64,000 nucleotides of DNA from Desulfatitalea tepidiphila (GTDB taxonomy: Bacteria > Desulfobacterota > Desulfobacteria > Desulfobacterales > Desulfosarcinaceae), in assembly GCF_001293685.1 (NCBI RefSeq), contig NZ_BCAG01000003.1, forward strand, positions 1,240,001 to 1,304,000, given 5' to 3'. Below are positions 63,341 to 64,000 of this stretch, one piece after another. A model generated the notes under the pieces. The model was not told the origin of the DNA and made no database searches. It saw nothing but the letters and a program-made list of their open reading frames with translations. The position numbers were made by a program, and so were the translations under genes. The stretch's first letter is position 1, and each line of letters begins with the position of its first letter.

Positions 63341-63907
63341 TCATTGCGTTGGAGCGTCGATGGCGTGAGCTCGTTTCGTTCCGGGGAAATAGCGCTCTTT
63401 CTCGCTGTAGATGCAACCGCAATATGCTTGGCGATACATACCCATTTGTTTGGAGGCCTCTATGCCTTCTTCCCATCCCAAGCGAAAATCCTGATAGTGG
63501 AAGGGAATTCCAGTCTCCTTGCCGACCGCTTCGCCAATCGATCGGATGGCATCGTGTTTTTGGAATTTGCTGTAAAGCAAAGTGGTCGAGAAACAGTCGA
63601 ATCTGCCCCGCTTGGCGATCAGCGCCGTAGATCTGAGGCGATCATGATAGCAAAGGGCGCAGCGGTTCGATTCGCGGAAAACCACGTTTCGAAGAAAGCC
63701 TTCGAGGTCGTATTCGGGTGCGATGATCAGCTTCAGATCGGCCGACCGGCCGTAAGATTCAAGTGTCTCCTGACGCTTCAGGCATTCAGTGAAGGGATGA
63801 ATGTTGCTGCGATAGAAATAGCCCATTACGTCGAAACGATCTTCGCGTAATATCCTGAGGGGATAGATGCTGCAGGGAGCGCAGCAGATATGCAACAAGA
63901 GTTTCAT
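63341..63907 (-). CDS. queH: epoxyqueuosine reductase QueH
   Basis: This 188-residue protein of the DUF208/QueH family performs the last step of queuosine tRNA modification. Its cysteines lie in [23 protein letters not shown] and [11 protein letters not shown], which bind a [4Fe-4S] cluster and neighbouring iron. Length is normal. The start overlaps the stop of the upstream YggS-like gene by four bases (ATGA). It replaces the unrelated QueG used in other bacteria. Confidence 0.92.
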   Translation of the reverse strand: MKLLLHICCAPCSIYPLRILREDRFDVMGYFYRSNIHPFTECLKRQETLESYGRSADLKLIIAPEYDLEGFLRNVVFRESNRCALCYHDRLRSTALIAKRGRFDCFSTTLLYSKFQKHDAIRSIGEAVGKETGIPFHYQDFRLGWEEGIEASKQMGMYRQAYCGCIYSEKERYFPGTKRAHAIDAPTQ

Positions 63908-64000
63908 GACCGCTCACCAAAAATACAGGTGCCGAGTCGAACCAGTGTGGCTCCCTCTTCGATGGCGGATTCGAAATCGCCGGTCATTCCCATGGAGAGT
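63904..64000 (-). CDS. yggS: YggS/PLPBP family pyridoxal-phosphate homeostasis protein (partial, 3' end only)
   Basis: Only the last 31-32 codons are inside the window; the 5' part lies beyond 64000. The visible C-terminus reads [16 protein letters not shown], then [14 protein letters not shown], which is the phosphate-binding end of YggS-type PLP-binding proteins (SMGMSxDxxxAI...RIGTxIFG). It overlaps the queH start by four bases. Confidence 0.85.
   Translation of the reverse strand, partial: LSMGMTGDFESAIEEGATLVRLGTCIFGERS

Overview
The window looks like a core-chromosome segment of a moderately GC-rich, Gram-negative anaerobe, most likely a deltaproteobacterium (Desulfobacterota) of the Desulfosarcina/Desulfobacteraceae type. 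This is inferred from: a complete Tol-Pal envelope system and many lipoproteins; a three-gene sdhC-sdhA-sdhB set with a single b558-type membrane subunit; eukaryote-like Ser/Thr kinases; phenylacetate-CoA ligase next to a double-ACT protein; a GAF-fused pilus/secretion ATPase; and dispersed GGGCGGGC-type palindromes. No rRNA, prophage, IS transposase or CRISPR array is visible. One tRNA gene (Arg, anticodon TCT) is present.

Layout. 1-632 holds the N-terminal part of a response regulator fused to a STAS-like domain. 1051-4382 (minus) is succinate dehydrogenase/fumarate reductase, and 4580-5128 is an HD nucleotidase-like gene. 5510-10592 (plus) is tolQ-tolR-tolA-tolB-pal-cpoB, followed by ruvC-ruvA-ruvB, a SAM-hydrolase family gene, a membrane protein paired with a bactofilin, and rplM-rpsI closed by a clear terminator (16358-16396). 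16416-22690 (minus) is a complete peptide/oligopeptide ABC importer. 22905-24593 (minus) is an Ala/Pro/Lys-rich membrane protein carrying a recent 315-nt-period internal duplication. 24803-31392 holds larE, a small putative DNA-binding protein, a 183-bp palindromic element, a GNAT enzyme, a LolC/E-type permease, two unrecognised proteins and a DEAD-box helicase.

31409-42453 is the most unusual region: two divergent gene strings. The minus string is deacetylase lipoprotein, LysM/TPR lipoprotein, double-FHA protein, a single-chain TssB-TssC-like sheath protein, and thiL. The plus string is a transmembrane Ser/Thr kinase, PP2C phosphatase, periplasmic trypsin-like protease, and a Ser/Thr kinase with a PEGA tail, with overlapping reading frames. 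Kinase, phosphatase and FHA partners accompany type VI secretion in other bacteria, but no other T6SS gene (hcp, vgrG, tssEFGJKLM, clpV) is in the window. This looks like an orphan or minimal sheath-like apparatus under threonine-phosphorylation control, linked to cell-wall-binding lipoproteins.

42669-50559 carries tRNA-Arg, rpoH, a TPR lipoprotein, a LolB-like lipoprotein, a Mut7-C protein with an altered motif, and a tightly packed mrp / ATP-grasp / dGTPase-like trio. 50682-58386 has mutS, a MITE-like element, an AMIN-amidase, an enoyl-CoA hydratase, paaK and an ACT protein. 58711-64000 has a small membrane protein, the GAF-MshEN-PilB/GspE ATPase, an M48-TPR membrane protease, queH and the 3' end of a YggS/PLPBP gene.

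Start codons were moved inward from the longest frame wherever a Shine-Dalgarno site, an ATGA-type overlap or a family boundary argued for it. Each case is stated in the entry.
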